In this document: piece after piece, positions 1-6,362 of the stretch
Layout: every line of letters begins with the position of its first letter
How positions within the stretch are numbered: the first letter of the stretch is position 1
NCBI GenBank assembly: GCA_964649095.1
Contig: CAZYPH010000077.1
Span: 1-11,197 of the forward strand
Reading direction: 5' to 3'
Length of the DNA stretch: 11,197 bases
From: CAZYPH01 sp964649095
Lineage (GTDB): Bacteria > Bdellovibrionota > UBA1018 > UBA923
The notes under the pieces: generated by a model
Database searches by the model: none
Told to the model about the DNA's origin: nothing
Seen by the model: the letters and a program-made list of their open reading frames with translations, nothing else
Made by a program: the position numbers and the translations under genes

Positions 1-336
1 GAAATCGAACAGGTCATTATCAACCTAGCGAACATCGCCATTGATGCCACTAAAACGCTAGACCAACGTTGGCTAAGGGCAGAGCTATCTGTGCACTATA
101 ACAATTCGAATAATCCTAGACTCGTCTTGCGGATGATCGACTCTGGTTCAGGCATTTCCAAGGAGATTCAGGAGAAGTTATTCCAACCGTTTTTTACGAC
201 AAAACCCGTTGGTGAGGGTACCGGTCTAGGACTATCGATTTGCCGCGGTATTTTAGAGCAGCACGACGCTACTCTCACAATTGATAACGACTGTCAGAAT
301 ACCTGTTTTGAAATGGTATTCCCNNNNNNNNNNTAA
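1..336 (+). CDS. Sensor histidine kinase, C-terminal catalytic (HATPase) part, 5'-truncated
   Basis: The reading frame is open from base 1 and shows the ATP-binding end of a two-component sensor kinase, which phosphorylates its own histidine and then a response regulator. Visible motifs, in order, are an N-box-like NLANIAIDA, a G1 box DSGSGI, an F box KLFQPFFTTKP and a G2 box GTGLGL. The order and spacing are normal for the HATPase_c fold of NtrB-like or hybrid kinases. The dimerisation/phosphoacceptor domain and any sensor domain lie outside the window. Oddity: the second N-box Asn, which normally coordinates Mg2+, aligns with Ile (residue 12 here), with an Asn one position earlier. The last codons fall in a 10-N gap (324-333). 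The TAA at 334-336 is in frame only if the gap length is true, but the domain is essentially complete at FEMVFP, so the end should be close. The response regulator that follows 30 bp downstream is its likely partner. Confidence 0.88.
   Translation, partial: EIEQVIINLANIAIDATKTLDQRWLRAELSVHYNNSNNPRLVLRMIDSGSGISKEIQEKLFQPFFTTKPVGEGTGLGLSICRGILEQHDATLTIDNDCQNTCFEMVFXXXX
324..333. other. Assembly gap of 10 Ns
   Basis: Ten undetermined bases interrupt the last codons of the histidine kinase. A run of exactly ten Ns is often a scaffolding placeholder, so the true distance between the kinase and the response regulator is uncertain. Confidence 0.98.
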
Positions 337-366
337 ACAACGGCCAATACAAGGGGGCACAAAAAA

Positions 367-738
367 ATGCAGCCTAAAACACTACGAGTTTGGTACATCG
401 ATGATGAAGCGGACCTTTGTGAGATGTTCTCTGATATATTTACAAATAAAAATATACATATAAATACATATACTAATTTTGACGATGTAAAAAAAGCACT
501 CACTGAAACTGATCCCAATCACATGCCACACGTATGTTTCATTGATTATCGGCTGAAACGTATTACAGGTGATAGAATAGCGGCCGAACTACCAACATCG
601 ATTCCAAAATATTTAGTGACAGGCGACCTACAGGTACCCCCCTCAGATCTCTTTGTAGCCGTTTTACCAAAACCCTACGACAGTGAAACCATTCAATACA
701 TAATAGATACACTCTTAGAGAAACTCTCAAAAGAATAA
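367..738 (+). CDS. Single-domain response regulator (CheY-like receiver)
   Basis: This 123-residue protein is a stand-alone receiver domain with no DNA-binding or other output domain. The acidic pair is D12-D13 (YIDDE), the predicted phosphoacceptor is D60 (FIDYRL), the conserved Thr of strand beta4 is T85 (YLVTG), and the signalling Lys is K102 (LPKPY). All key residues are present, so it should accept phosphate, probably from the kinase ending 30 bp upstream. It would then act by protein-protein contact or as a phosphorelay intermediate. The ATG at 367 is supported by a purine-rich Shine-Dalgarno (GGGGG at 353-357, about nine bases upstream). The residues between the phosphosite and the C-terminus are diverged from textbook CheY, so the partner cannot be named. 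Its A+T-rich start (codons around 430-480) contrasts slightly with the downstream genes. Confidence 0.9.
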   Translation: MQPKTLRVWYIDDEADLCEMFSDIFTNKNIHINTYTNFDDVKKALTETDPNHMPHVCFIDYRLKRITGDRIAAELPTSIPKYLVTGDLQVPPSDLFVAVLPKPYDSETIQYIIDTLLEKLSKE

Positions 739-832
739 CTCGCCGCATTAACCATGGTGGCGTTATGTAAAACCAATCCCCACTCGCCATCACCCCCGAT
801 TTCATTTAAAATCAGAAACAAGGGGTAGCTTC

Positions 833-1993
833 ATGGCATTTACAATCAACACAATTAATAAAGTTCGTGATCGTTTTACACCCGCCGGGCGTGGCGTTTG
901 GGCGCATGTGCCCGACAAAGACTGGTATTCTTGGATTTGGCAGCAACAAAACCGCATCAAAAATATGGCCCAACTTGAAAAAGTCATAAACGTTACCGAC
1001 GACGAACGCATGGCGTTTGAAAAAAGTAACGAGATGTTCCACATGGGCATCACCCCTTATTACGCCACACTCATGGACAAAGACGACCCCAACTGCCCAG
1101 TGCGGTTGCAGTCGGTGCCTCAAGCCGGCGAGTTAACAATACTGCCCGAAGATTTAGAAGACCCCCTTGCCGAAGAGCGTGACATGCCCGTACCCGGCGT
1201 AACCCACCGTTACCCCGATCGAGTGTTATTTTACACCACCCACAATTGCCCCGTGTACTGCCGCCACTGCACACGCAAACGTAAAGTGAGTGACCCGTCT
1301 ACGTCAGCTCAACTCGCACAATTAGAAAATGGGCTAAAATATATTGAAAGCACTACGGCCATTCGTGACGTGATTATTTCTGGTGGCGATCCATTGTCGT
1401 TGGGCGATGATCGTTTGGAGTGGATCATCTCGCGTCTGCGTGCCTGTGATCATATTGAAACCATACGCCTAGGCACACGCAATCTGGTGACGCTACCATT
1501 TCGATTGACCGATGCCTTTATTGAGATGTTAAAAAAATACGCTCCCATTCACATCAATACGCATTTTAACCACCCTAAAGAATGCACCCAAGAGGCGTTT
1601 GATACGGCAGCTAAACTTGCCAATGCCGGCTGTACGCTCGGCAATCAAGCGGTTTTATTAAAAGGCGTCAACGATTCACCCGCCATTTTTAAAGAGCTGG
1701 TACACAAATTGATGCTCATGCGCATTCGCCCCTACTATATTTATCAATGTGATTTATCGCAGGGGATTTCGCATTTTAGAGCCCCCGTTGAAAAGGGCAT
1801 TGAAATTATAGAAAGCCTTCGAGGCCATACTTCAGGCCTTTGTGTCCCCCAGTTTGTTATCGATGCGCCTGGGGGCGGCGGCAAAATTCCGATCAACCCG
1901 AACTACATTGTCGGCCACGAAGGCCGCAAATGGACGTTACGCAACTTCCGCAAGCAGCAGTACGTGTATTTTGAACCAAAGCCGCAGAAGTAA
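833..1993 (+). CDS. kamA: Lysine 2,3-aminomutase (radical SAM, PLP-dependent)
   Basis: Predicted to convert L-lysine to L-beta-lysine in the cytoplasm using a [4Fe-4S] cluster, S-adenosylmethionine and pyridoxal phosphate. The 386-residue protein has the radical-SAM motif CPVYCRHC (C139, C143, C146), preceded by the family signature THRYPDRVLF. It also has SAM-binding GGDP (about 184-187), the paired substrate aspartates in QCDLS (D307) and VIDAPGGGGK (D344), and the PLP-linking lysine K351. The family's usual C-terminal stretch (PNYIV...TLRNF) is intact, giving a length close to known KamA proteins and longer than typical EF-P lysylation mutases (EpmB). Keeping both aspartates favours lysine over glutamate as substrate. 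The ATG at 833 has AGGGG at 821-825. The usual partner, a beta-lysine acetyltransferase (ablB), is not the next gene; a diverged paralog is. A role in osmolyte or antibiotic beta-lysine supply, or in EF-P modification, cannot be separated here. Confidence 0.93.
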   Translation: MAFTINTINKVRDRFTPAGRGVWAHVPDKDWYSWIWQQQNRIKNMAQLEKVINVTDDERMAFEKSNEMFHMGITPYYATLMDKDDPNCPVRLQSVPQAGELTILPEDLEDPLAEERDMPVPGVTHRYPDRVLFYTTHNCPVYCRHCTRKRKVSDPSTSAQLAQLENGLKYIESTTAIRDVIISGGDPLSLGDDRLEWIISRLRACDHIETIRLGTRNLVTLPFRLTDAFIEMLKKYAPIHINTHFNHPKECTQEAFDTAAKLANAGCTLGNQAVLLKGVNDSPAIFKELVHKLMLMRIRPYYIYQCDLSQGISHFRAPVEKGIEIIESLRGHTSGLCVPQFVIDAPGGGGKIPINPNYIVGHEGRKWTLRNFRKQQYVYFEPKPQK

Positions 1994-2041
1994 GTTTAGG
2001 CTATTTTTTTGTGGGCACACGGCCTATACCTTGTGGTCGTT

Positions 2042-3364
2042 ATGCCCACCAATGAACTGTCGCTCAACTCTGTAAATCAACCGTCCTGGCAAAGTGAACT
2101 TCGTGACGCTCGCCTTGCCACGGATGCTTTTTTGAAGGGCCTTCATAAGCAACCGGCTGCACGTCATCAGGGCACCTTTACTTTTTTTGCCACCCAATCG
2201 TATCTCAATAAAATTAATTTAAACGACTTAGACCACTGCCCTATCTATCTACAGGTTTTTGGTAGTCACCTCGAAACAGATACGTTTGATGCGTCGATCA
2301 CCGGCTTGCAACAATTAATTCGCCCTCAAGCGCTTGAGCTCGACCCGATTGGTGATCTATCGCTTGCCATGGCTCCACGCATTACCCACCGCTACCACGA
2401 CCGCGTATTAGTGCATGCGGCTGAATATTGCGCGGTGAACTGTCGATTCTGTTTTCGAAAACATCATCTAGCAGCACACACCCCACTTTACGAAAGTGCT
2501 GCTAGTGATTTACTGGCGTCCCTCACACAATTGAATGCGACCCCACAGGTAAACGAAATTATTTTTACCGGCGGGGACGTTTTTACGTATGGCGATGTTT
2601 GGTTTGAACGACTGGCCGAGGTTTTAGAGTCGTTATCGTATATTCGTATTGTGCGTTTTCACAGTAGAGTGCCCGTGGTACTGCCGACACGCTTTAACGA
2701 CGATTTGCTGCAGATCTTAACACGCATTAATAAAAAAAAGCGCGTGCACATTGTGACGCATTTTAATCATACTCAAGAGATCGACGGTGAGACGCGCCAC
2801 TATCTAGCCGGATTAAAGAGTGCTGTGAATCTCGTGATGAACCAAAGTGTTTTATTAGACGGCGTGAACGATAGTGTGGCTGCGCTAAGAGCGTTGTCGG
2901 ACGTGTTGATTGATAACGGCGTCATACCTTACTACCTGCACCACACCGATCAGGTACCGCAGACAAGTGGGTTTCGAGTACCGATTGCACGAGGGCAGGC
3001 ATTGATGCAGGAACTGACCCAGCAAGTGAGCCCTATTGCGGCGCCAAAATATGTTTTGGATATCCCCAGCGGATCGCGCATTTTTTCAAAGGCCCAGACT
3101 GAAATACTGAGTAACGAAGCTCGCCGCACACAACTGATGGCGGGCGCACTTTCTAATGCGCCCGAGTGGTTTGGTTACGGCAAAATTAATTTACAAAATG
3201 CTCAGCTTGAAACGCTAGATAGTTGGATGAGTTTGGCCGGCTACCAACACACCCTATACCGTGTAAGGCCGACGCGTGTCGTTCGAGCCGGCGCCGTACA
3301 GACGTCCGCTCGAACGGACGATCAGTATGTCGTTTATTTAGAAACCCTACCGCTCAAAAAATAA
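2042..3364 (+). CDS. KamA-family radical SAM protein, diverged paralog lacking the PLP lysine
   Basis: This 440-residue protein belongs to the lysine 2,3-aminomutase superfamily. It has ITHRYHDRVLV, then the iron-sulfur motif CAVNCRFC (C130, C134, C137), TGGDVFTYGD for SAM binding, HFNH, MNQSVLLDGVND and YYLHHTDQ. The two aspartates that grip the substrate amine in KamA are conserved (D303 and D340). The PLP-lysine site reads DIPSGSR where the neighbour has DAPGGGGK, so an Arg (R346) replaces the Schiff-base lysine. A C-terminal segment of roughly 60 residues (YGKINLQ to the end) has no counterpart in the neighbour. The protein may have lost PLP dependence, changed substrate, or act as a partner of the upstream enzyme. 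The frame also opens at a TTG (2009), but the ATG at 2042 is preferred because the added residues (WAHGLYLVVV) look unlike the family; neither has a strong ribosome site. It lies 48 bp after the KamA gene, probably in one transcript. Superfamily assignment is firm; function is unknown. Confidence 0.85.
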   Translation: MPTNELSLNSVNQPSWQSELRDARLATDAFLKGLHKQPAARHQGTFTFFATQSYLNKINLNDLDHCPIYLQVFGSHLETDTFDASITGLQQLIRPQALELDPIGDLSLAMAPRITHRYHDRVLVHAAEYCAVNCRFCFRKHHLAAHTPLYESAASDLLASLTQLNATPQVNEIIFTGGDVFTYGDVWFERLAEVLESLSYIRIVRFHSRVPVVLPTRFNDDLLQILTRINKKKRVHIVTHFNHTQEIDGETRHYLAGLKSAVNLVMNQSVLLDGVNDSVAALRALSDVLIDNGVIPYYLHHTDQVPQTSGFRVPIARGQALMQELTQQVSPIAAPKYVLDIPSGSRIFSKAQTEILSNEARRTQLMAGALSNAPEWFGYGKINLQNAQLETLDSWMSLAGYQHTLYRVRPTRVVRAGAVQTSARTDDQYVVYLETLPLKK

Positions 3365-3415
3365 AATCTTAAGCACAGCAGGCCAGCGACGAGAACTCAC
3401 CGACAGCGGCCACCG

Positions 3416-3435
3416 CCGTGCCGCTTGCGGCACGG
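3416..3435. other. GC-rich perfect inverted repeat between convergent genes
   Basis: CCGTGCCGC and GCGGCACGG form a perfect 9-bp inverted repeat separated by two bases. It would fold as an 8-bp stem with a 4-base loop on either strand. It sits in the 116-bp gap between the converging radical-SAM and lipoprotein genes. No T-run follows on either strand, so it is not a classical intrinsic terminator. It may stall polymerase or protect 3' ends of transcripts from both sides. Confidence 0.55.
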
Positions 3436-3480
3436 ACGATCCAACACCAAAGCAGATGGGCCTTTAGGCGGACGAACTCT

Positions 3481-4155
3481 CTAGAATTCGCTGTTGCCTG
3501 CCGGCCCATCACGCCTAGACGCCGCCTGCTCAATCCGTTGACCATACGCCTCTAACGGCAATACTTCAGCTCGTGCGATCGTTCCGCGGTTTGAGCGGGG
3601 AGTAGTTGTCGTCGACGGCGTCGTTGGTTGTGTTGCCTGCGTTGATTGTACTGCCGCGGCGGAAGATTGACCACGCACGTTCACCGGTTGGCCACCTGGG
3701 CCGCGCACCAAATCGTAGCCCAAAACATCAGAGGGTGTTTGCACAGGCGCTCGTGGGCCCACATTCGTCAACAAAAGCCCTAACCCATGTGCACAGCTCG
3801 CTACGTTGGCCGGAGAATTGGCGATACGTGCCTGCGGCAGTACGTAACTATTACACAGCGCCTGGGCTGTGCTCGTGCGTGTTTGGGCATTGGCTGTCGA
3901 TAGACCTTGCAAGCCCTGCTGCACTTCAATTTGATAAATGGACCGCGCCCCAGCCTGACACGCCCCGGCTAAACCTTGAGCCGCGCCGGCATATTGTTGC
4001 TGGCATGTCTGCACTGCGCGATCGACCGCGTTACACCCCACTAAACCAAACGCCACACCGAACACCCCACCCACAAGTGACAACGCGCGGGCCGAAACGA
4101 TTAAGCGGCGGCTAGAGTTGGTATTGTTTGTTTTTGTGTTTTTTGACTGCGACAT
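3481..4155 (-). CDS. Putative cysteine-rich lipoprotein, paralog 1 (unknown family)
   Basis: I do not recognise the family. The 224-residue product has a basic N-terminus (SRRLIVSAR), a hydrophobic stretch and a lipobox LVGC, so it should be lipidated at C41 and anchored in the envelope. Four further cysteines follow (C51, C66, C101, C121), which could make two disulfides in the periplasm. The last third is low complexity, with a Gln/Thr/Ser/Pro-rich segment around residues 165-190 that looks disordered. It is homologous to the lipoprotein at 4503-5222: same GCNAV start, same Cys order, and a shared VRGPxG stretch. The frame extends upstream to 4233, but the ATG at 4155 is chosen because AAGGAGTCACCCCC directly precedes it, as in the paralog, and it puts the lipobox at a normal distance. 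Its own promoter region and an upstream terminator suggest it is transcribed separately. Confidence 0.8.
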   Translation of the reverse strand: MSQSKNTKTNNTNSSRRLIVSARALSLVGGVFGVAFGLVGCNAVDRAVQTCQQQYAGAAQGLAGACQAGARSIYQIEVQQGLQGLSTANAQTRTSTAQALCNSYVLPQARIANSPANVASCAHGLGLLLTNVGPRAPVQTPSDVLGYDLVRGPGGQPVNVRGQSSAAAVQSTQATQPTTPSTTTTPRSNRGTIARAEVLPLEAYGQRIEQAASRRDGPAGNSEF

Positions 4156-4187
4156 GGGGGTGACTCCTTTTAAGATTTTTATGAGAT

Positions 4188-4265
4188 CTTTTTTACACAG
4201 TATGTAAATAATGCAGTGCGCTGCCCAGGCCAAGAACTATGTAAACATTATATATACCATGTAAA
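4188..4265 (-). promoter_or_regulatory. Putative promoter/operator block of lipoprotein 1 (copy A)
   Basis: Plus-strand TGTAAA occurs at 4203-4208, 4240-4245 and 4260-4265. An opposite TTTACA at 4192-4197 makes a 17-bp inverted repeat with the first. The sequence 4188-4215 closely matches 5260-5285 upstream of the second lipoprotein, and the first two TGTAAA sites are 37 bp apart in both copies. No unambiguous -10/-35 pair was assigned. The symmetrical half-sites suggest a dimeric regulator, but which one is unknown. Confidence 0.5.
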
Positions 4266-4448
4266 ATATCACGAGCCGCCGCGAAGAAAGTCACCAAGGA
4301 AAGTACCAAAAAAAGTACAAAGAAAACCAGAAAGAAAATCAGCAAGAGCCCCAGAAAAAAAACCACAAAAAAGCCCTCACCTCAGGCCCCAACAATACTA
4401 AAAACGCAAAAACCCCATCTCCAAACCACCGTTGCCGGCGTGTTGTGA
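4259..4448 (+). pseudogene. Lysine-rich histone-tail-like reading frame with broken start
   Basis: Frame 4263-4448 (stop TGA at 4446) encodes about 61 residues that are nearly all Lys, Thr, Ser, Arg, Ala and Pro. It opens with ISRAAAKKVTKESTKKSTKK, the composition and KK-spaced rhythm of bacterial histone-H1-like tails or short DNA-binding basic proteins. There is no ATG, GTG or TTG in this frame. An ATG at 4259-4261 sits one base out of frame: dropping the T at 4262 would give ATG AAA ATA TCA and fuse cleanly into the frame. The C-terminal codons run through the terminator hairpin at 4408-4461, so the original 3' end may also be lost. A base-call error, a decayed gene, or chance low complexity (all three frames here are Lys/Arg-rich) are the alternatives. 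No good ribosome site is visible. Confidence 0.35.
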
Positions 4449-4461
4449 GATGGGGTTTTTT
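4408..4461. terminator. Strong bidirectional intrinsic terminator
   Basis: AAAAACCCCATCTC (4408-4421) and GAGATGGGGTTTTT (4447-4460) form a perfect 14-bp stem around a 25-base loop. The plus strand ends in six T and the minus strand in five, so both directions have a stem with a T-run. On the minus strand it lies about 40 bp after the stop of the second lipoprotein gene (4503) and should end that transcript before lipoprotein 1. The loop holds a short imperfect GC-rich repeat that could extend the structure. Confidence 0.85.
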
Positions 4462-4502
4462 ATAAACTCAAAAACGACAGGTCTGAAACGAACTAAGAAA
4501 AA

Positions 4503-5222
4503 TTAACGATAACGCCGAGCCACGCTGCCGTCATTACTATTGCCGCGACTATTGGCGCGCGTCGCTACCAACGTACCCTGCTGCGTTTCGTACCCACCGG
4601 CGGCTCTCGGACCTACTTGCGCCGCACCCGCATTACGCCGTGCAGCATAGCCGCTTGAACGATTAAACGGCGTCAACTCGGTGCCGTGGTAATCGTTGTT
4701 ATACACCTGGTACTCACCACGTGGGCCCCGTACCGGGCGTGTAGATTCTACAGGGTATTCAAAATCACCGCGAGTATTACGAGTAGGCGTACGCTCGGCA
4801 TTGCGGACCGCGCGGGCTGCGTAACGCAAACCTGTCGCACACGCTGCGATAGTGGCTGGTGTTGCTGGAATACTCGCTGCAGAGGCCCTACCTAAAATAC
4901 TTCCACGACATAATATCTCTAACGCCGGCGTGACCGCCGCCTGTTCAATAGGGCCTGTTGTAGTGCTGTCGATTTCATTCAAACGACTACGCAAACGCGG
5001 CGCGTAACGAGCCGCTTCCATACAAGCAAAACGTTCGTCGCTTCGGTTTGCACCAGGATAATAACGTGCACATTCGTCTACCGCTGTTGTTACGGCGTTA
5101 CAACCCGTCACACCGACCAACACGGCCACTGCGCCACAGAAACCAAACAAGGCCTTAAGGACTGACTTGCTGTTTAAGCTATTATTAGAAACCTGAGTGG
5201 TATTTCGGATTGAATACTTCAT
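4503..5222 (-). CDS. Putative cysteine-rich lipoprotein, paralog 2 (unknown family)
   Basis: The 239-residue product has a long N-terminal lead, a hydrophobic core (ALFGFCGAVAVLVG) and lipobox VTGC, predicting lipidation at C41, the same position as in the paralog. Conserved cysteines follow at C51, C67, C105 and C128, with spacing nearly identical to the paralog (10, 16, 38 and 23 residues against 10, 15, 35 and 20). The second half is rich in Arg, Gly, Asn and Tyr and ends in a basic tail (SVARRYR). A low-complexity segment with VRGPRGEYQVYNNDY aligns with the VRGPGGQPVNV of the paralog. ATG 5222 has CAGGAGTCACCCCGTC in front, matching the other gene's ribosome site. It starts 95 bp after the glycosyltransferase stop and ends before a strong terminator. 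The function is not known. The fold is probably periplasmic and disulfide-stabilised, possibly a cell-surface or envelope-structure protein. Confidence 0.8.
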   Translation of the reverse strand: MKYSIRNTTQVSNNSLNSKSVLKALFGFCGAVAVLVGVTGCNAVTTAVDECARYYPGANRSDERFACMEAARYAPRLRSRLNEIDSTTTGPIEQAAVTPALEILCRGSILGRASAASIPATPATIAACATGLRYAARAVRNAERTPTRNTRGDFEYPVESTRPVRGPRGEYQVYNNDYHGTELTPFNRSSGYAARRNAGAAQVGPRAAGGYETQQGTLVATRANSRGNSNDGSVARRYR

Positions 5223-5259
5223 GACGGGGTGACTCCTGTTAAAAATGGGGGTTAGGGGC

Positions 5260-5323
5260 CTTTTTTACACTCTGTAAATAATGCACTGCGCCACCTCGAG
5301 CGAACACAGTGTAAATATTACAC
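5260..5323 (-). promoter_or_regulatory. Putative promoter/operator block of lipoprotein 2 (copy B)
   Basis: TTTACA (5264-5269) and TGTAAA (5273-5278) form a 15-bp inverted repeat. A further TGTAAA lies at 5310-5315, exactly 37 bp from the first. That last site is inside the perfect palindrome GTGTAAATATTACAC (5309-5323), which overlaps the stop codon of the glycosyltransferase gene. The block matches copy A upstream of lipoprotein 1 over CTTTTTTACAC and TGTAAATAATGCA. It is likely an operator or promoter that responds to one regulator for both genes. Confidence 0.5.
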
Positions 5324-6349
5324 GCTTTGCTTCGATGGGCGATCGGCCCAAACACTCCGAACATTTTTAACAACAAACAGGGGCCGCTGCCGTGATTCAT
5401 CGTAAATACGGGCTAGATACTCCCCAATAACACCCAAACACATTAACTGCACGGCCCCGAAGAATAACACTACGGTCATAAGTGACGTCCAGCCCTGCAC
5501 GGTATAACCGGTGATAAAACGCGCATACAACGACCAACACAAAACCAAGAGTCCAACAACAGCAGCTACAAACCCCAAGTACGTAGCTAACTGTAACGGG
5601 ATAGCCGAAAACGACGTAATGCCATCAAACGCAAATTTTAGCATTTTACGAAACGGATAATGCGTAGAACCAAACTGTCTCGAAGCTCTATGATACGGCA
5701 GGGCCTTTTGCGAAAAACCAATCCATGCGACCATGCCACGCACAAAACGGTGTTTTTCAGGCATCGATAAAAACGCCCGCGCAGCCCGCTGTGACAATAA
5801 ACGAAAATCACCGGCATCGACGGGAATATCCACATGCGTAAGCCTACGCATCAGGCGGTAAAAGACTTTTGCCGTGAGTAGTTTAAACCAAGTCTCGCCA
5901 TCACGGTGCTGACGTAAACCGTACACGACATCAAAACCATCTTGATAATTACGAATGAAATCTAAAATTAGTTCGGGCGGGTCTTGTAAATCAGCATCAA
6001 TAACCGACACGGTTTCAAAACCCTGATCCACCGCAAAACGAATACCGGCTGTAATAGCCGCCTGGTGGCCAAAGTTGCGTGAAAAATGGATCGACGAAAT
6101 CAAGTCCGCAGTATCGTTTGGCAACGTTTGTAAAAACTCACCCGAGCCGTCGGTTGAGCCATCGTCGACTAAGATAAAATGTAACTCTTGCGGTTGAGCG
6201 CATGGCATCGTCTGAAGACTGCTGTATAATTCTTTCAAACGGCTGATTAAGTGAGGCAGCGTCTCACGCTCGTTAAATAACGGCACCACCACGGCGTGGT
6301 TATTTTTTAATAGCGGTGTCTCAATGGACGCATTTTGAAAATCTGGCAT
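5318..6349 (-). CDS. GT2 membrane glycosyltransferase, DPM1/GtrB type
   Basis: This 343-residue family-2 glycosyltransferase probably transfers a sugar from a nucleotide donor to a polyprenyl phosphate at the inner membrane, as dolichol-phosphate-mannose synthase and GtrB do. Seen in order are VVVPLFNERETL, the nucleotide-binding DDGSTDGS (62-69), the metal-binding DADLQDPPE (118-126), DAGDFRLL (about 178-185) and KHRFVRGM (199-206). The RQFGSTHYPFRKML acceptor-loop motif follows, then two C-terminal membrane helices (about 252-278 and 288-311) and a short basic tail. All catalytic motifs are intact. An in-frame TTG (6385) overlaps the upstream gene. The ATG at 6349 is chosen because it leaves 13 bp after the TonB-like stop, though the ribosome site is weak. 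The sugar is not predictable. Probable targets are lipopolysaccharide, lipid A or envelope glycoproteins. It is the last gene of the receptor-TonB run. Confidence 0.9.
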   Translation of the reverse strand: MPDFQNASIETPLLKNNHAVVVPLFNERETLPHLISRLKELYSSLQTMPCAQPQELHFILVDDGSTDGSGEFLQTLPNDTADLISSIHFSRNFGHQAAITAGIRFAVDQGFETVSVIDADLQDPPELILDFIRNYQDGFDVVYGLRQHRDGETWFKLLTAKVFYRLMRRLTHVDIPVDAGDFRLLSQRAARAFLSMPEKHRFVRGMVAWIGFSQKALPYHRASRQFGSTHYPFRKMLKFAFDGITSFSAIPLQLATYLGFVAAVVGLLVLCWSLYARFITGYTVQGWTSLMTVVLFFGAVQLMCLGVIGEYLARIYDESRQRPLFVVKNVRSVWADRPSKQSV

Positions 6350-6362
6350 ACCGACTATCAAA

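Noticed and set aside
792..826. ACCCC upstream of the KamA gene able to pair with its GGGGT ribosome site (possible RNA switch)
   Set aside because: Only five pairs with a 25-base loop, and the 94-bp leader is too short and lacks the conserved core of a lysine riboswitch; likely chance.
2009..2041. TTG start extending the second radical-SAM protein by 11 residues
   Set aside because: The added residues are hydrophobic and unlike the family, and ATG at 2042 is the better start, although neither ribosome site is strong.
3606..4115. 169-residue plus-strand open frame opposite lipoprotein 1
   Set aside because: Antisense shadow of a gene with a clear lipobox, ribosome site and paralog; the translated sequence shows no domain or signal.
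4216..4401. Arg/Lys/Pro-rich 61-residue frame starting at a GTG on the plus strand
   Set aside because: Same A-rich stretch as the lysine-rich frame but in a less protein-like register; the upstream codons (RCPGQELCKHYIYH) cross the regulatory block and there is no ribosome site.
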